A stretch of DNA of 63,975 bases from positions 1-63,975 of the forward strand of contig CANLAQ010000010.1 in NCBI GenBank assembly GCA_947488235.1. The letters are read 5' to 3'. The notes beneath the pieces were generated by a model, which was given only the letters and a program-made list of their open reading frames with translations, made no database searches and was not told the origin of the DNA. Positions 1-9,266 of this stretch are shown here, piece after piece (within the stretch, counting starts at the first letter, position 1; every line of letters begins with the position of its first letter). The translations under genes and the position numbers were made by a program. The stretch comes from Flavobacteriales bacterium. Its GTDB lineage: Bacteria > Bacteroidota > Bacteroidia > Flavobacteriales_D > Crocinitomicaceae.

Positions 1-1251
1 AAAAATCCACCGTGGGATGGAGGCTTTACTTGGACGAAGGATAAATCGGGTAAAGATTTTGTAGCAACCTCATGTCAAGGAATAGGAGCGAGTCTGTGGT
101 GGCCTTGTAAAGATCACATGTCTGATGAACCAGATCAAGGAATGTTAATTTCAGTTGAAGTACCCAAGGGTTTAATAGCAGTTTCTAATGGTCGCTTGAA
201 ATCTCAAAGTGCTACTGCCACCACCAGCACTTTTATCTGGGAGGTACTAAATCCAATCTGTAATTATGGTGTCAATATAAATATTGGAAATTATGTCAAT
301 TTCAAGGAACTTTATCAAGGAGAAAAAGGCCCTTTAGATATGGATTTTTGGGTGCTGAAGGAAAATCTAGAGGCTGCAAAAATTCAGTTTAAGGATGCAA
401 CAAGAATGATGAAGGCATTTGAACACTGGTTTGGTCCCTATCCTTTTTATGAAGATTCTTATAAGTTGGTTGAAGTGCCTTACTTGGGTATGGAACATCA
501 AAGTTCAGTTACTTATGGTAATAAGTTTAAAAATGGTTATTTAGGAAGTGATCTAAGTGGTTCTGGCTTTGGATTAAAATTCGATTATATCATTATTCAT
601 GAATCTGGTCATGAGTGGTTTGCCAATAATATTACCGCCAAAGACAATGCAGATTTATGGATCCATGAATCTTTTACTACTTATTCTGAAGCTTTGTTTG
701 TTGAATATTATTATGGAAAACCTGCGGGAGCTAATTATGTAAAAGGAATGCGCACGCGCATTGATGATGTAGAGACTGTTCCTTTGGTTGGGCAATATGG
801 GGTGAATGATTCGTATTCAGGGAATATTTATTACAAAGGCAGTAATGTCCTGCATACTTTGCGGCAATTGGTCAACTCAGATAAGAAATGGCGCAGTATT
901 TTGAGAGGATTGAATCAGGAGTTTTATCATCAAACGGTCACCACCGAACAAATAGAGTCTTATATTGCTCGGGAAAGCGGATTAAATCTAGATGCTTTTT
1001 TTGATCAATACTTAAGAGATACCCGCACGCCTAGACTCATTTATTCTATAGACAAGAAAAATGTGCTTCAATTTAAATGGGAATCTTGTATTCCTACTTT
1101 TGATATGCCGATTAAAATTAAATTTGAAGATACGATTCTGTGGATTAAACCAAGTACTTCATGGTCGAGTATAAAATTGAATTCTAAGGAAACGATTAAA
1201 GATATTGTGGTCGATAAGAGTTTTTATGTGAATACCCATATTGTAAATTAA
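1..1251 (+). CDS. M1 family metallopeptidase (aminopeptidase N-like), 5' truncated by the window edge
   Basis: The reading frame is open from base 1, so the true start lies outside the window; the first ATG at 118 is internal. The zinc site is clear: HESGH at codons 200-204 of the visible part, followed 18 residues later by Glu223 inside WIHESF, which is the HExxH-x18-E pattern of gluzincin M1 peptidases. About 40 residues before it is YLGMEHQSSV, the counterpart of the GAMEN substrate-binding motif. The region before codon 130 matches the beta-sheet N-terminal domain (SLWWPCKDH). M1 enzymes remove N-terminal residues from peptides; Bacteroidota versions are usually exported, but the signal peptide would be outside the window. 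The GNAT gene begins 5 bp downstream. Substrate preference cannot be told. Confidence 0.93.
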   Translation, partial: KNPPWDGGFTWTKDKSGKDFVATSCQGIGASLWWPCKDHMSDEPDQGMLISVEVPKGLIAVSNGRLKSQSATATTSTFIWEVLNPICNYGVNINIGNYVNFKELYQGEKGPLDMDFWVLKENLEAAKIQFKDATRMMKAFEHWFGPYPFYEDSYKLVEVPYLGMEHQSSVTYGNKFKNGYLGSDLSGSGFGLKFDYIIIHESGHEWFANNITAKDNADLWIHESFTTYSEALFVEYYYGKPAGANYVKGMRTRIDDVETVPLVGQYGVNDSYSGNIYYKGSNVLHTLRQLVNSDKKWRSILRGLNQEFYHQTVTTEQIESYIARESGLNLDAFFDQYLRDTRTPRLIYSIDKKNVLQFKWESCIPTFDMPIKIKFEDTILWIKPSTSWSSIKLNSKETIKDIVVDKSFYVNTHIVN

Positions 1252-1256
1252 AATTG

Positions 1257-1784
1257 ATGCGTTATTTATATGAAGATCAATTGTATTCTGATCGATTGTT
1301 TACTAGATTCCTTAGACCTGAAGACATGGAGACATGGGAGCCATTTTTTGAAAATAAACTGTGTACGCAGTTTTTGTCAAATTTTCCAGATCTATCTCCA
1401 ATGGAGAAAGCCAAACATATGATCGACAAACAAATAGAAAGGTACGATCAAAAGCGCTATGGACTTCAAATGATTTCGAATCGCATAGATAATAAACCCA
1501 TAGGCTTGTGTGGCCTTTTGTTGCAGCAAGTAGATGATGTTGTTGAATTAGAAGTTGGATATCATTTTTTATATCAACATTGGGGATTTGGCTATGCAAC
1601 CGAGGCAGCTTCCATAATGATTGAATATGCTAGAAAAAATAAACTTTCAGATTCTGTGATTTCAATTATAGATTTATTGAATTATAAATCTCAAGCTGTA
1701 GCGGAACGCAATGGTTTTGTTCGGGAAAAAGAACTGCTTTATTTTGGAGATGAGGTCTATATCTATAGAAGATCACTTCTTTAA
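1257..1784 (+). CDS. GNAT family N-acetyltransferase (RimJ/RimL-like)
   Basis: 175 residues. A TTG at 1254 would add one residue, but the ATG at 1257 gives the start [14 protein letters not shown], normal for this family. The body has the GNAT fold landmarks: an acceptor-side strand ending in [23 protein letters not shown], which holds the acetyl-CoA pyrophosphate-binding stretch (WGFGYATEA), and the late motif [14 protein letters not shown] typical of RimJ/RimL-type ribosomal-protein or small-molecule acetyltransferases. It follows the M1 peptidase by 5 bp and probably shares its transcript. Its 3' end overlaps the convergent queG by 12 bp, and no terminator hairpin fits there. The substrate is not predictable from sequence. 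Confidence 0.85.
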   Translation: MRYLYEDQLYSDRLFTRFLRPEDMETWEPFFENKLCTQFLSNFPDLSPMEKAKHMIDKQIERYDQKRYGLQMISNRIDNKPIGLCGLLLQQVDDVVELEVGYHFLYQHWGFGYATEAASIMIEYARKNKLSDSVISIIDLLNYKSQAVAERNGFVREKELLYFGDEVYIYRRSLL

Positions 1785-2699
1785 AAAAGAAATATTTCTC
1801 TTCAACCCTTCAAATTTGGTGCGTTTCACAGCACTATGCTTAAATAAATTTTGAAAAGTTTCTTTTTCTAAATCAATCCAATCCCCATGATTTAGATCTA
1901 GGAGTTGTGCACTGGGAACGAAGCGTTTTTCAGTATGTACTTTTGCAAATTTATTCCACGGACAAACCTCTTGACAAATATCACAACCAAACATCCAATT
2001 GTCCATTTTCCCTTTAAATTCATCTGGCAACAAGGCATCCTTGAGTTCAATGGTTAAGTGAGAGATGCATTTTGAACCATCAATGACATAAGGAGCAATT
2101 AGGGCCTCAGTCGGACAAGCATCCAAACATTTCGTACAAGTTCCACAATAATCTTTCATGGGACCATCTGCTTCAAATTCTAAGTCTGTTATGAGTTCTG
2201 CAATAAAAAAATAACTTCCTTCTTGAGGATGAATGAGATTGGTGTTTTTCCCCATCCAACCTAAACCAGCTTTTTTGGCCCAAACTTTATCCATTACGGG
2301 AGCAGAATCTACAAAAACTCGACCTTGAATATCTCCAATGGTCGTTTTCATATAATCAAGTAACTCTTGTAATTTATCTTTAATTACAAAGTGATAATCT
2401 TCACCATAGGCATATTGGGATATTTTTGGTGCTTCTGGATCCGTTTGCTTGATTGGATTGTGATAATTGAGCAACAAAGAAATAACACTTTTCGCATCAT
2501 CAACCAAAAGCCTTGGATCTAAACGCTTATCAAAATGATTTTCCATATAGGACATTGAACCGTGATAGTTCTTTTGAAGCCAATGCTCGAGTCTGGGTGC
2601 TTCTTCGTTCAAGAATTCGGCCTTCGAAAATCCACAGTGGAAAAATCCTAAGGCCGCAGCTTTATTTTTAATATCCTGTTTGTATCGGGTTGCATTCAT
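1773..2699 (-). CDS. queG: Epoxyqueuosine reductase QueG
   Basis: 308 residues. QueG carries out the last step of queuosine synthesis in tRNA, reducing epoxyqueuosine with a cobalamin cofactor and two [4Fe-4S] clusters. Both cluster motifs are visible: C185, C188, C191 and C195 in [12 protein letters not shown], and C211 with C239, C242 and C246 in [10 protein letters not shown]. The N-terminal part has YAYGEDYH (97-103) and VDSAPVMDK (130-138), the cobalamin/active-site region, then GWMGKN. Length is slightly short of the roughly 310-380 of the family, lacking a C-terminal HEAT extension. It starts 3 bp after the ruvB stop, so the two are probably one transcript. Confidence 0.96.
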   Translation of the reverse strand: MNATRYKQDIKNKAAALGFFHCGFSKAEFLNEEAPRLEHWLQKNYHGSMSYMENHFDKRLDPRLLVDDAKSVISLLLNYHNPIKQTDPEAPKISQYAYGEDYHFVIKDKLQELLDYMKTTIGDIQGRVFVDSAPVMDKVWAKKAGLGWMGKNTNLIHPQEGSYFFIAELITDLEFEADGPMKDYCGTCTKCLDACPTEALIAPYVIDGSKCISHLTIELKDALLPDEFKGKMDNWMFGCDICQEVCPWNKFAKVHTEKRFVPSAQLLDLNHGDWIDLEKETFQNLFKHSAVKRTKFEGLKRNISFLKK

Positions 2700-2702
2700 G
2701 AA

Positions 2703-3722
2703 TTAGAATAAACCTCCTTGTGCCCAGCCCAACTCTTTACCTAAATGATTATAAGCTTTTTCAGTAGCTTTTCTACCTCTTGGGGTACGCATTAAAAATC
2801 CTTCCTGAATTAAAAATGGTTCGTAGACTTCTTCTAAAGTTCCTGCATTTTCTCCAATTGCAGTTGCTATAGTCGTCAATCCTACTGGTCCACCACTGAA
2901 TTTATCAATGATGACTTTCAAGATCCGAATATCCATTTCATCTAAACCATTGGCATCAACATTTAATGCTTTTAGGGCAAATTCTGTAATAGCATCTTCT
3001 ATTTTTCCGCTTCCTTTTATTTGAGCAAAATCTCTAACGCGGCGCAACAAAGCATTGGCAATTCTTGGCGTACCACGACTTCTACTCGCAATTTTGAACG
3101 CTGCATCTTCATCAATGGCAATGTTTAATAATCCTGCTGATCGCTCTACAATACTGGTCAATGTTTTTGCATCGTAATATTCTAGGCGAGAATTAATCCC
3201 AAATCGTGCGCGCAAAGGAGAGGTCAATAAACCTGATCTTGTTGTAGCACCAATTAAAGTAAATGGACTAAGATTTATCTGTATAGACCTTGCATTAGGT
3301 CCTGTATCTAATAATATATCAATTACATAATCTTCCATTGCTGAATACAAGTATTCCTCAACTACTGGACTTAAACGATGGATTTCATCAATAAAAAGGA
3401 CATCGCCGTCACTTAAATTAGTTAGTAAGCCCGCCAAGTCTCCTGGTTTATCAAGTACAGGACCGCTTGTCACCTTAAATCCAACCCCCATTTCATTGGC
3501 AATAATATTGGCTAAGGTAGTTTTTCCTAATCCTGGAGGTCCGTGGAGTAAAACATGGTCTAAAGGTTCATTCCTCAATCTTGCGGCCTGAACAAAGACT
3601 AATAAATTTTCGACAATAGCAGGCTGTCCTGCAAAATCTGCAAGCGACTTGGGCCTTAATACCTTATCAATTTCTTGTTCTGGTTGTTCGGCGTTGTCTC
3701 TATAGTCAAATGATTCTTCCAA
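2703..3722 (-). CDS. ruvB: Holliday junction branch migration helicase RuvB
   Basis: 339 residues, full length. RuvB is the AAA+ motor that works with RuvA to migrate Holliday junctions. Walker A GPPGLGKT at 61-68, Walker B LFIDEIH at 109-115, sensor 1 in GATTRSGLL near 158-165, and the arginine finger region SPLRARFG near 168-174 are all present. The C-terminal winged-helix domain ends with [14 protein letters not shown], the DNA-binding part. The gene leads a ruvB-queG pair. A TAAATTTG box lies 14 bp upstream of the ATG, so the leader should be only a few bases long. Confidence 0.98.
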   Translation of the reverse strand: MEESFDYRDNAEQPEQEIDKVLRPKSLADFAGQPAIVENLLVFVQAARLRNEPLDHVLLHGPPGLGKTTLANIIANEMGVGFKVTSGPVLDKPGDLAGLLTNLSDGDVLFIDEIHRLSPVVEEYLYSAMEDYVIDILLDTGPNARSIQINLSPFTLIGATTRSGLLTSPLRARFGINSRLEYYDAKTLTSIVERSAGLLNIAIDEDAAFKIASRSRGTPRIANALLRRVRDFAQIKGSGKIEDAITEFALKALNVDANGLDEMDIRILKVIIDKFSGGPVGLTTIATAIGENAGTLEEVYEPFLIQEGFLMRTPRGRKATEKAYNHLGKELGWAQGGLF

Positions 3723-3736
3723 AAGAATTGTTTTTA

Positions 3737-3744
3737 CAAATTTA
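3737..3744 (-). promoter_or_regulatory. Putative -7 element for ruvB-queG
   Basis: Read on the minus strand this is TAAATTTG, a full match to the Bacteroidota TAnnTTTG box, 14 bp before the ruvB ATG. I see no TTTG at the expected -33 distance, so the call rests on one element and position. Confidence 0.45.
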
Positions 3745-3810
3745 CAAAAGCACTTGAATTGACATTCATTTTATGTGTTTAATACAGAAAATCAAAAATT
3801 ATCTAAGAAA

Positions 3811-4473
3811 CTAACGGATGGTTTCTAAAAAAGCACTCATGGTATCAAATTGAAAATCCGCGAGAATTATTCTTGGATCTACCAAGTGTGTTTTTTCAGG
3901 AATACAAACTACTTTCATCTTGGCTGCTTTACCCGCTATAATTCCATTAACTGAATCTTCAATCACAAGGCATTTTTCTGGGTATACAATTAACTTTTTG
4001 GCCACACTTAAATAAACAGCGGGATGAGGTTTGCCAAAATGTTCTAATTCCGCAGAGTGGGTAAAGTTGAAATAGGACTTAATATTTAAAGATTCCACAA
4101 CTACTCGAATGAGTCTACTGGAGGAAGATGTTGCCAATCCAATGGGCATGTTAATACTTTGCAAATAGTCTAATGTGGCGATTACCCCAGGCAATGGAAA
4201 TGGATTTTCGGAAATTAATTTTTCCATTGCAGCAATAATCTGTTCTTCAACTTCTGATTCATCTGTCACGCCCCAATTTTCATGGAGATTCCAAAAATGA
4301 ATTACTTCATCAATTCTTAAGCCAACGGTTTTTTGAAAGTCTGATTTGGTTAAAGTGGATCCAAGCTTGGAGAAAACTTCTTCCATGGCTATTTTCCATA
4401 AGGGTTCAGAATCAATCAAGACCCCATCCATATCAAAAATCACAGCATCAAAGTCTTGCAAGTCTAGCTTCAT
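3811..4473 (-). CDS. HAD-superfamily phosphatase, hexitol/sugar-phosphate phosphatase-like (YniC/beta-PGM group)
   Basis: 220 residues. All four HAD motifs are present: DMDGVLIDSEPLW with nucleophile Asp14 and acid Asp16, motif II in LATSSSS, motif III lysine in HFGKPHPAVY, and motif IV EDSVNGI. The SEPLW stretch right after motif I and the helical cap (residues about 20-90) place it in the subfamily I beta-phosphoglucomutase-like group that includes YniC/HxpB, which dephosphorylates 2-deoxyglucose-6-phosphate and related sugar phosphates. It follows the CNNM gene by 6 bp and is the last gene of the purQ-purD-CNNM-HAD run. Phosphatase rather than mutase is an inference from the SEPLW signature. 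Confidence 0.85.
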   Translation of the reverse strand: MKLDLQDFDAVIFDMDGVLIDSEPLWKIAMEEVFSKLGSTLTKSDFQKTVGLRIDEVIHFWNLHENWGVTDESEVEEQIIAAMEKLISENPFPLPGVIATLDYLQSINMPIGLATSSSSRLIRVVVESLNIKSYFNFTHSAELEHFGKPHPAVYLSVAKKLIVYPEKCLVIEDSVNGIIAGKAAKMKVVCIPEKTHLVDPRIILADFQFDTMSAFLETIR

Positions 4474-4479
4474 CAGAAC

Positions 4480-5736
4480 TTAATCTATTAGGAATACGCG
4501 CACCAGTTCAATTCTTCTTTCACTTACTTCTTCTATTACAAAGCGTAAGTTTTTGATAATGAAGGTTGCTCCAACAGGTGGAATTTCTTCTAATTCATCT
4601 AGAATAAATCCCCCTAGTGTCTCATATTCATCAGATTTCTCGAATTCTAAATCATATTCTTCATTCAAATAATCTATTTCAACTCTGGCGGAAAATAAAT
4701 ACTCCTTATCGCTAATGCGTTCTTCCCTTAAGTCTTCCTTATCATGTTCATCTTCAATTTCACCAAAAATTTCTTCAATGACATCTTCAATGGTCACTAA
4801 TCCTGCTGTTCCACCATATTCATCTGTCACGACTGCTATACTTCCTGATTGTTTGGTAAACATTTCTAATAATTCTTTTCCTGAAATCACCGCCGGAACA
4901 AATATGATTGGTTTCATGACCAATTTTATCGATTTGGGAGATTTAAATAAGTCGAACGAGTGTACATATCCAATGATATTATCGATGGAATCTCTGTAAA
5001 CGAGAATCTTAGACAAACCTGTTTTAATAAACAATTGTTTTACTTCTTCTAATTCATCTTCAATGTCAACCACCACGATTTCTGTTCTTGGAATCATGCA
5101 GTCGCGTGCTTTCACATGAGAGAAATCTAAGGCATTTCTTAAAATGGTCATTTCGTTACTCATGTGTTCTTCTGCATGAATACGCGATGAAATATCGTCT
5201 ACATAATGTTCTAAATCTACTTTCGAGAAAACTTTTTCAGATGATTTTCCTTTTGAACCTGTTATTCTTAAAAACAACCAACTGAACAATAAAATAAATT
5301 GCGTTGGAATGTAAAGCAGAATAAAAACAAGCAATAAAGGGATACTTCCGATGTTAAGAAAGCGATTAGGATTAATTTGAACAATTGCTTTGGGCAAGAA
5401 TTCGGCCGTAATGAGAACCAATAATGTTGATATTATGGTCTGTGATATCAGTAAAAGCGCTTCGTTTTCAACGCCAAATTGTTTTAGTATGGGATTAAGA
5501 ATTGCTGCTGCACATATTCCATAGATGACCAAAGCCACATTGTTTCCAAGCAGCATCATGGCAATCATGGTAGATTGTTTCTTGTAGAAGATGCTCTTTA
5601 ATTTACCCTGCCATGTTCCTTGTGATTTTTCTACTTCTATCTTTAATCGATTGGAAGATAAATAGGCTAGCTCCATTCCCGAGAAAAAAGCCGAAAAAAA
5701 CAAAGCAAAGAAAAGCAAGATATAGTCTATAGCCAT
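4480..5736 (-). CDS. CNNM/CorC-type transporter-associated protein with CBS pair (hemolysin C family)
   Basis: 418 residues. The N-terminal third is a DUF21/CNNM membrane domain with about four hydrophobic segments near residues 3-25, 55-80, 95-118 and 130-155, including the family motif FSGMELAYLSSNRLKIE. A pair of CBS domains follows (about 205-325, with ARDCMIPRTEIV and AVVTDEYGGTAGLVTIEDVIEEIFGEI broken over both), then a CorC/HlyC domain at the C-terminus. Relatives are linked to Mg2+ or Co2+ efflux; in gliding Bacteroidota the paralogue GldE is encoded beside gldD, which is not the case here, so I do not name it gldE. It lies 6 bp after purD and 6 bp before the HAD gene. Confidence 0.9.
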   Translation of the reverse strand: MAIDYILLFFALFFSAFFSGMELAYLSSNRLKIEVEKSQGTWQGKLKSIFYKKQSTMIAMMLLGNNVALVIYGICAAAILNPILKQFGVENEALLLISQTIISTLLVLITAEFLPKAIVQINPNRFLNIGSIPLLLVFILLYIPTQFILLFSWLFLRITGSKGKSSEKVFSKVDLEHYVDDISSRIHAEEHMSNEMTILRNALDFSHVKARDCMIPRTEIVVVDIEDELEEVKQLFIKTGLSKILVYRDSIDNIIGYVHSFDLFKSPKSIKLVMKPIIFVPAVISGKELLEMFTKQSGSIAVVTDEYGGTAGLVTIEDVIEEIFGEIEDEHDKEDLREERISDKEYLFSARVEIDYLNEEYDLEFEKSDEYETLGGFILDELEEIPPVGATFIIKNLRFVIEEVSERRIELVRVFLID

Positions 5737-5742
5737 ACGGGG

Positions 5743-7020
5743 TTATTTGATGACATCTTTACCGATATCTCTCCTGTAGTAACTGTTTTCAAAGGAAATT
5801 TTTTGAATAGATTCGTATGATTTTGCTACTGCTACTTCTATATTTTTCCCGTAAGAAGTAACGGCCAATACGCGTCCACCATTCGTGAGAACTTGTGGTC
5901 CATCGGCACTTGTTCCAGCATGAAACACCAAACTATCCGCAATATTATTTAAGCCATAAATAGGAATTCCTTTTTCATACTGATTGGGATAACCTCCTGC
6001 CACCATCATTACCGTTGCGGTACTTTTGTCTGTAAACTGCATATCGCGTTCAGAAAGCGTATTGCTTGCAATTCCTTCAAATAAGTCCAAAAGATCAGAT
6101 TTCATTCTTGGTATCACCACTTCGGTTTCGGGGTCACCCATGCGACAGTTGTATTCGATCACATAAGGATCTCCTTTGACATTGATTAAACCGAAAAATA
6201 TAAATCCTTTGTAGGGAATTCCTTCACTTCTTAGACCTTTTACCGTTGGGACAATTACTTGATTGTGGACTTTGTCCATAAAGGCTGCATCTGCAAAAGG
6301 AACGGGAGAAACAGCGCCCATACCACCAGTATTTTCACCTGTATCACCTTCACCAATGCGTTTATAATCTTTCGCTTCTGGCATGAGTTTAAACGATTGA
6401 CCATCCGTCATGATGAAAACTGAAAGTTCAATACCGTCCAAAAATTGTTCAATAACTACCTTTTCACTTGCAGCGCCAAATCTTTTATCCTTTAACATCG
6501 AGGTTAATTCCTTCTCAGCAGTGGCTAGATCATTTAAAATCAATACGCCCTTTCCTGCAGCCAATCCATCAGCTTTCAAAACATAGGGAGCAGCCATGCC
6601 CCGCAAAAAATTAATTCCTTCTGAAAGCGTTGCTTCTGTAAATGTGCCGTATTTTGCAGTTGGAATTCGATGTCTAGCCATGAATTCTTTGGCGTAATGC
6701 TTACTTCCTTCCAATTTTGCACCTTCCTTGCTTGGACCAATTACCGCGCAGTTTTTTAATTCTGGATCAGCTTGGAAAAAGTCATAGATACCTAAAACTA
6801 ATGGTTCTTCTGGACCCACAACAAGCATGTTGATTTGATGGTCTAGCACGAATTTTTTAATGGCATCAAAATCAACAATTGATAAATTTACATTTTTTCC
6901 AAATTGTTTTGTTCCAGCATTTCCAGGTGCAATGAACAATTCATCAAGAATTGAACTTTGTGAAATTTTCCAAGATAATGCATGTTCTCTACCTCCTGAA
7001 CCGAGTAATAATACTTTCAT
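5743..7020 (-). CDS. purD: Phosphoribosylamine-glycine ligase PurD
   Basis: 425 residues, normal length. PurD joins glycine to phosphoribosylamine using ATP, step two of purine synthesis. The N-terminal domain begins LLLGSGGREHALSWK, the GAR-synthetase signature. The ATP-grasp core contains YVLKADGLAAGKGV and the late metal-binding motif YNCRMGDPETE. The gene starts 4 bp after purQ on the same strand, and the CNNM and HAD genes follow within 6 bp each, so all four probably share one message. The linkage of purD to purQ supports the assignment independently of the motifs. Confidence 0.98.
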   Translation of the reverse strand: MKVLLLGSGGREHALSWKISQSSILDELFIAPGNAGTKQFGKNVNLSIVDFDAIKKFVLDHQINMLVVGPEEPLVLGIYDFFQADPELKNCAVIGPSKEGAKLEGSKHYAKEFMARHRIPTAKYGTFTEATLSEGINFLRGMAAPYVLKADGLAAGKGVLILNDLATAEKELTSMLKDKRFGAASEKVVIEQFLDGIELSVFIMTDGQSFKLMPEAKDYKRIGEGDTGENTGGMGAVSPVPFADAAFMDKVHNQVIVPTVKGLRSEGIPYKGFIFFGLINVKGDPYVIEYNCRMGDPETEVVIPRMKSDLLDLFEGIASNTLSERDMQFTDKSTATVMMVAGGYPNQYEKGIPIYGLNNIADSLVFHAGTSADGPQVLTNGGRVLAVTSYGKNIEVAVAKSYESIQKISFENSYYRRDIGKDVIK

Positions 7021-7024
7021 TGAT

Positions 7025-7711
7025 TTAACAATTTTCTAAGATAGATTCAAATAATAATTTTCCGTCTGTATTGGCTAAAATACTGTCTGCAGCCCTTTCA
7101 GGATGCGGCATCATTCCAAATACATTTTTATTTTTATTGGTTACACCAGCGATATTATTCAGTGAACCATTTGGGTTGGATTCTAAATCTATTTTACCAG
7201 AGGCATCGCAGTAGCGAAATAGTACTTGATCATTTTGCTCTAGTTGATCAATTGTCTTGGTATCGGCATAAAAACGGCCTTCTCCATGGGCAATAGGTAT
7301 TTTAAAAGTGCGGTCTTTATCCAAACTTTTAGAAATCCCTGCACTTTTGGAGTCCGCCTTTAAAAAAATGTTCTTGCAAATAAATTTTTGCTGATCATTG
7401 TGTAATAAGGCACCATCAAGCAAACCTGATTCTGTTAATATTTGAAAACCATTGCAAACACCAAGTACATAGCCTCCACGATTTGCATGCGCCATTACTT
7501 CTTTCATAATGGGAGAAAATTTTGCAATCGCTCCAGATCTTAAATAATCACCGTAAGAAAATCCACCTGGCAATACTACCATGTCTACATTTTTAATGCT
7601 GGTATCCTTGTGCCAAAGCTCTTCAACTTGTTGTCCCATTAGGTTTCTCAAGACATATATCATATCCTGATCACAATTAGAACCTGGAAATGTAATAACA
7701 CCAAATTTCAT
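7025..7711 (-). CDS. purQ: Phosphoribosylformylglycinamidine synthase glutaminase subunit PurQ
   Basis: 228 residues. This class I glutamine amidotransferase supplies ammonia to PurL in the fourth step of purine synthesis. The catalytic triad is visible: Cys86 in GVCNGFQ, and His203/Glu205 in MMPHPERA. The N-terminus GVITFPGSNCD and VLPGGFSYGDYLR are PurQ signatures. A stand-alone PurQ means the organism should use the small PurL with PurS, rather than the single long PurL found in many Proteobacteria; neither gene is in this window. A TACATTTG box about 40 bp upstream on the minus strand (7759-7752) may be its -7 element. Confidence 0.97.
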   Translation of the reverse strand: MKFGVITFPGSNCDQDMIYVLRNLMGQQVEELWHKDTSIKNVDMVVLPGGFSYGDYLRSGAIAKFSPIMKEVMAHANRGGYVLGVCNGFQILTESGLLDGALLHNDQQKFICKNIFLKADSKSAGISKSLDKDRTFKIPIAHGEGRFYADTKTIDQLEQNDQVLFRYCDASGKIDLESNPNGSLNNIAGVTNKNKNVFGMMPHPERAADSILANTDGKLLFESILENC

Positions 7712-7767
7712 GGTAAATCGAATTAAATTAATTGTTTTTTAAAATCAACTACAAATGTAATGAAATA

Positions 7768-8736
7768 CTAGCTTGACCAGATTTGCGGAACGAAAAACTT
7801 AAGAACAGCATATCCTATAGTTAAGTAAAATAATACACTTGCCATAATACCGAAACGCTTGTTAAGAAAAGAAAAAGAAAGCAGGATAGACAGTGGAATC
7901 ATGAGTAAACTGAAGCGCTCAATTTGTTGATAAAAAATATAATCAACGCCCCCGATTACAACTGAAATAATTACAAAAAGCCAAATCATTTGAATTTGCT
8001 TTTTGAGTCGGTTGGAACTGGTAATTAATCTTTCCCGAATTCCAATTAAACTTAGCAGGAGCGATGCGCTACACAATGATAGGGAAACTATAAAGTCTTT
8101 GTGTAAGTGAATTCTAGAATGAGAGAAAATGATATTCATATCAAAATGATGCTTGTGGAAAATTAAAAAGTAGGCTCCAAATAATAAGGGACAAACATAT
8201 CCAGTCATGAATAAAATTAATTCGCGAAAAATAAAAGGTCGAATGATCAAAAACATAACAATAAATACAGGAAAGAAAAGCAACAATGGCGGGTGCAGAC
8301 TTGCAGCAATACCTGCGTAAAATGCTCCATTGAATACCTGCATCTTTCCATCTTCATTTTGCTTGAGTAAGAAAAACTGATATAAACAGGCAATAATAAA
8401 GAAATGAGATAGTAATATTCCGTCTAAGCGGTAAAAAGAAAAATAAAAACTCAGTGAAATAACATAAAGTAAGGACACGATATAAGAATTTCGGTCCTGG
8501 AATTCGTGCTTATTATAGATGAAATTTAAAAATACAGCATTGATGGTAACCAAAATAAATGCTAAAATTCGGGATAGCATCAGGGAGGAGGGGAACAAAC
8601 CCGTCCATAATCCAAAGTCAACTTTCTCGGAGAAATCATAGTAATTCAACTGCCCATTTAGCAAATAAAAGGACCCAATAATAACAGGAATAAAAAATAA
8701 AGCAATAATTCTATTGCCGAGAAAAAAGCGAATCAT
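7768..8736 (-). CDS. Polytopic inner-membrane protein, DUF6427-like
   Basis: 322 residues, with about nine to ten hydrophobic segments spread from residue 8 to the C-terminus, broken by short basic loops. It has no recognisable catalytic motif. The opening MIRFFLGNRIIALFFIPVII and the even spacing of membrane segments resemble the DUF6427 family, common in flavobacteria and of unknown role; I base this on general similarity. It lies upstream of purQ on the same strand with a 56 bp gap containing a possible purQ promoter, so it need not share the purine transcript. It could be a glycosyltransferase-like or EpsG-like envelope protein, but no GT motif is seen. Confidence 0.6.
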   Translation of the reverse strand: MIRFFLGNRIIALFFIPVIIGSFYLLNGQLNYYDFSEKVDFGLWTGLFPSSLMLSRILAFILVTINAVFLNFIYNKHEFQDRNSYIVSLLYVISLSFYFSFYRLDGILLSHFFIIACLYQFFLLKQNEDGKMQVFNGAFYAGIAASLHPPLLLFFPVFIVMFLIIRPFIFRELILFMTGYVCPLLFGAYFLIFHKHHFDMNIIFSHSRIHLHKDFIVSLSLCSASLLLSLIGIRERLITSSNRLKKQIQMIWLFVIISVVIGGVDYIFYQQIERFSLLMIPLSILLSFSFLNKRFGIMASVLFYLTIGYAVLKFFVPQIWSS

Positions 8737-8815
8737 ATTGCGAAAATAGAGATAATATTTTTGTCATGCAGTAGCAAAAAATTGTATTTAATTTAAACTT
8801 AATGTTTTATTTCTC

Positions 8816-8844
8816 TTTGTACAAATGGAAAAATTATATATTTG
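8816..8844 (+). promoter_or_regulatory. Promoter of the dksA-like/lspA pair
   Basis: TTTG at 8816-8819, then 17 bp, then TATATTTG at 8837-8844. This is a good match to the Bacteroidota housekeeping promoter. Transcription should begin near 8850, giving a leader of about 30 bases before the ATG at 8883. Confidence 0.65.
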
Positions 8845-8882
8845 TTTTCCTTTTGTTTTTGGAAGGGATTAATAATTAGAAT

Positions 8883-9266
8883 ATGTCAACGATAAAAAAT
8901 AGGTATTCAGACCAAGACTTGGAAGAATTCAAGAACTTAATTAATGAAAAATTAAAGGTTGCTCATGTAGATTACAGTCTTTTAGTAGGTTCACTTTCTC
9001 ATAATGACGATCATGGTACCGATGATACAGGTCGTTCTTTTAACATGATGGAAGATGGCTCAGAAACGCTTTCTCGTGAGGAAGTTGCTCAGTTAGCCGC
9101 GCGTCAAGAAAAATTCATTCAGAGTTTAAATGCTGCGCTTGTGCGCATAGAAAATAAAACATACGGTGTTTGTCGCGTTACGGGATTATTAATTCCAAAA
9201 GAAAGATTACGCCTAGTTCCTCATGCTACGATGAGTATTGACGCAAAAAATTCACAGAAGAATTAG
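8883..9266 (+). CDS. TraR/DksA family zinc-finger-like transcriptional regulator
   Basis: 127 residues. The N-terminal half is a helical coiled region (about 8-92), followed by the DksA-type finger module near 93-122 with YGVCRVTGLLIPKERL and VPHATMSI. Only one cysteine, Cys97, is left of the four that bind zinc in canonical DksA; this reduced form is common among Bacteroidota. The family binds the RNA polymerase secondary channel and adjusts transcription initiation. The invariant acidic tip of the coiled coil may be in the Asp-rich segment near 41-50 (NDDHGTDDTG), but this is uncertain. The gene overlaps lspA by one base. Confidence 0.87.
   Translation: MSTIKNRYSDQDLEEFKNLINEKLKVAHVDYSLLVGSLSHNDDHGTDDTGRSFNMMEDGSETLSREEVAQLAARQEKFIQSLNAALVRIENKTYGVCRVTGLLIPKERLRLVPHATMSIDAKNSQKN

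Noticed and set aside
4480..5736. Naming the CNNM protein GldE
   Set aside because: The gldE gene normally sits beside gldD; here the neighbours are purD and a phosphatase, and the domain set is shared by all CNNM/CorC proteins.
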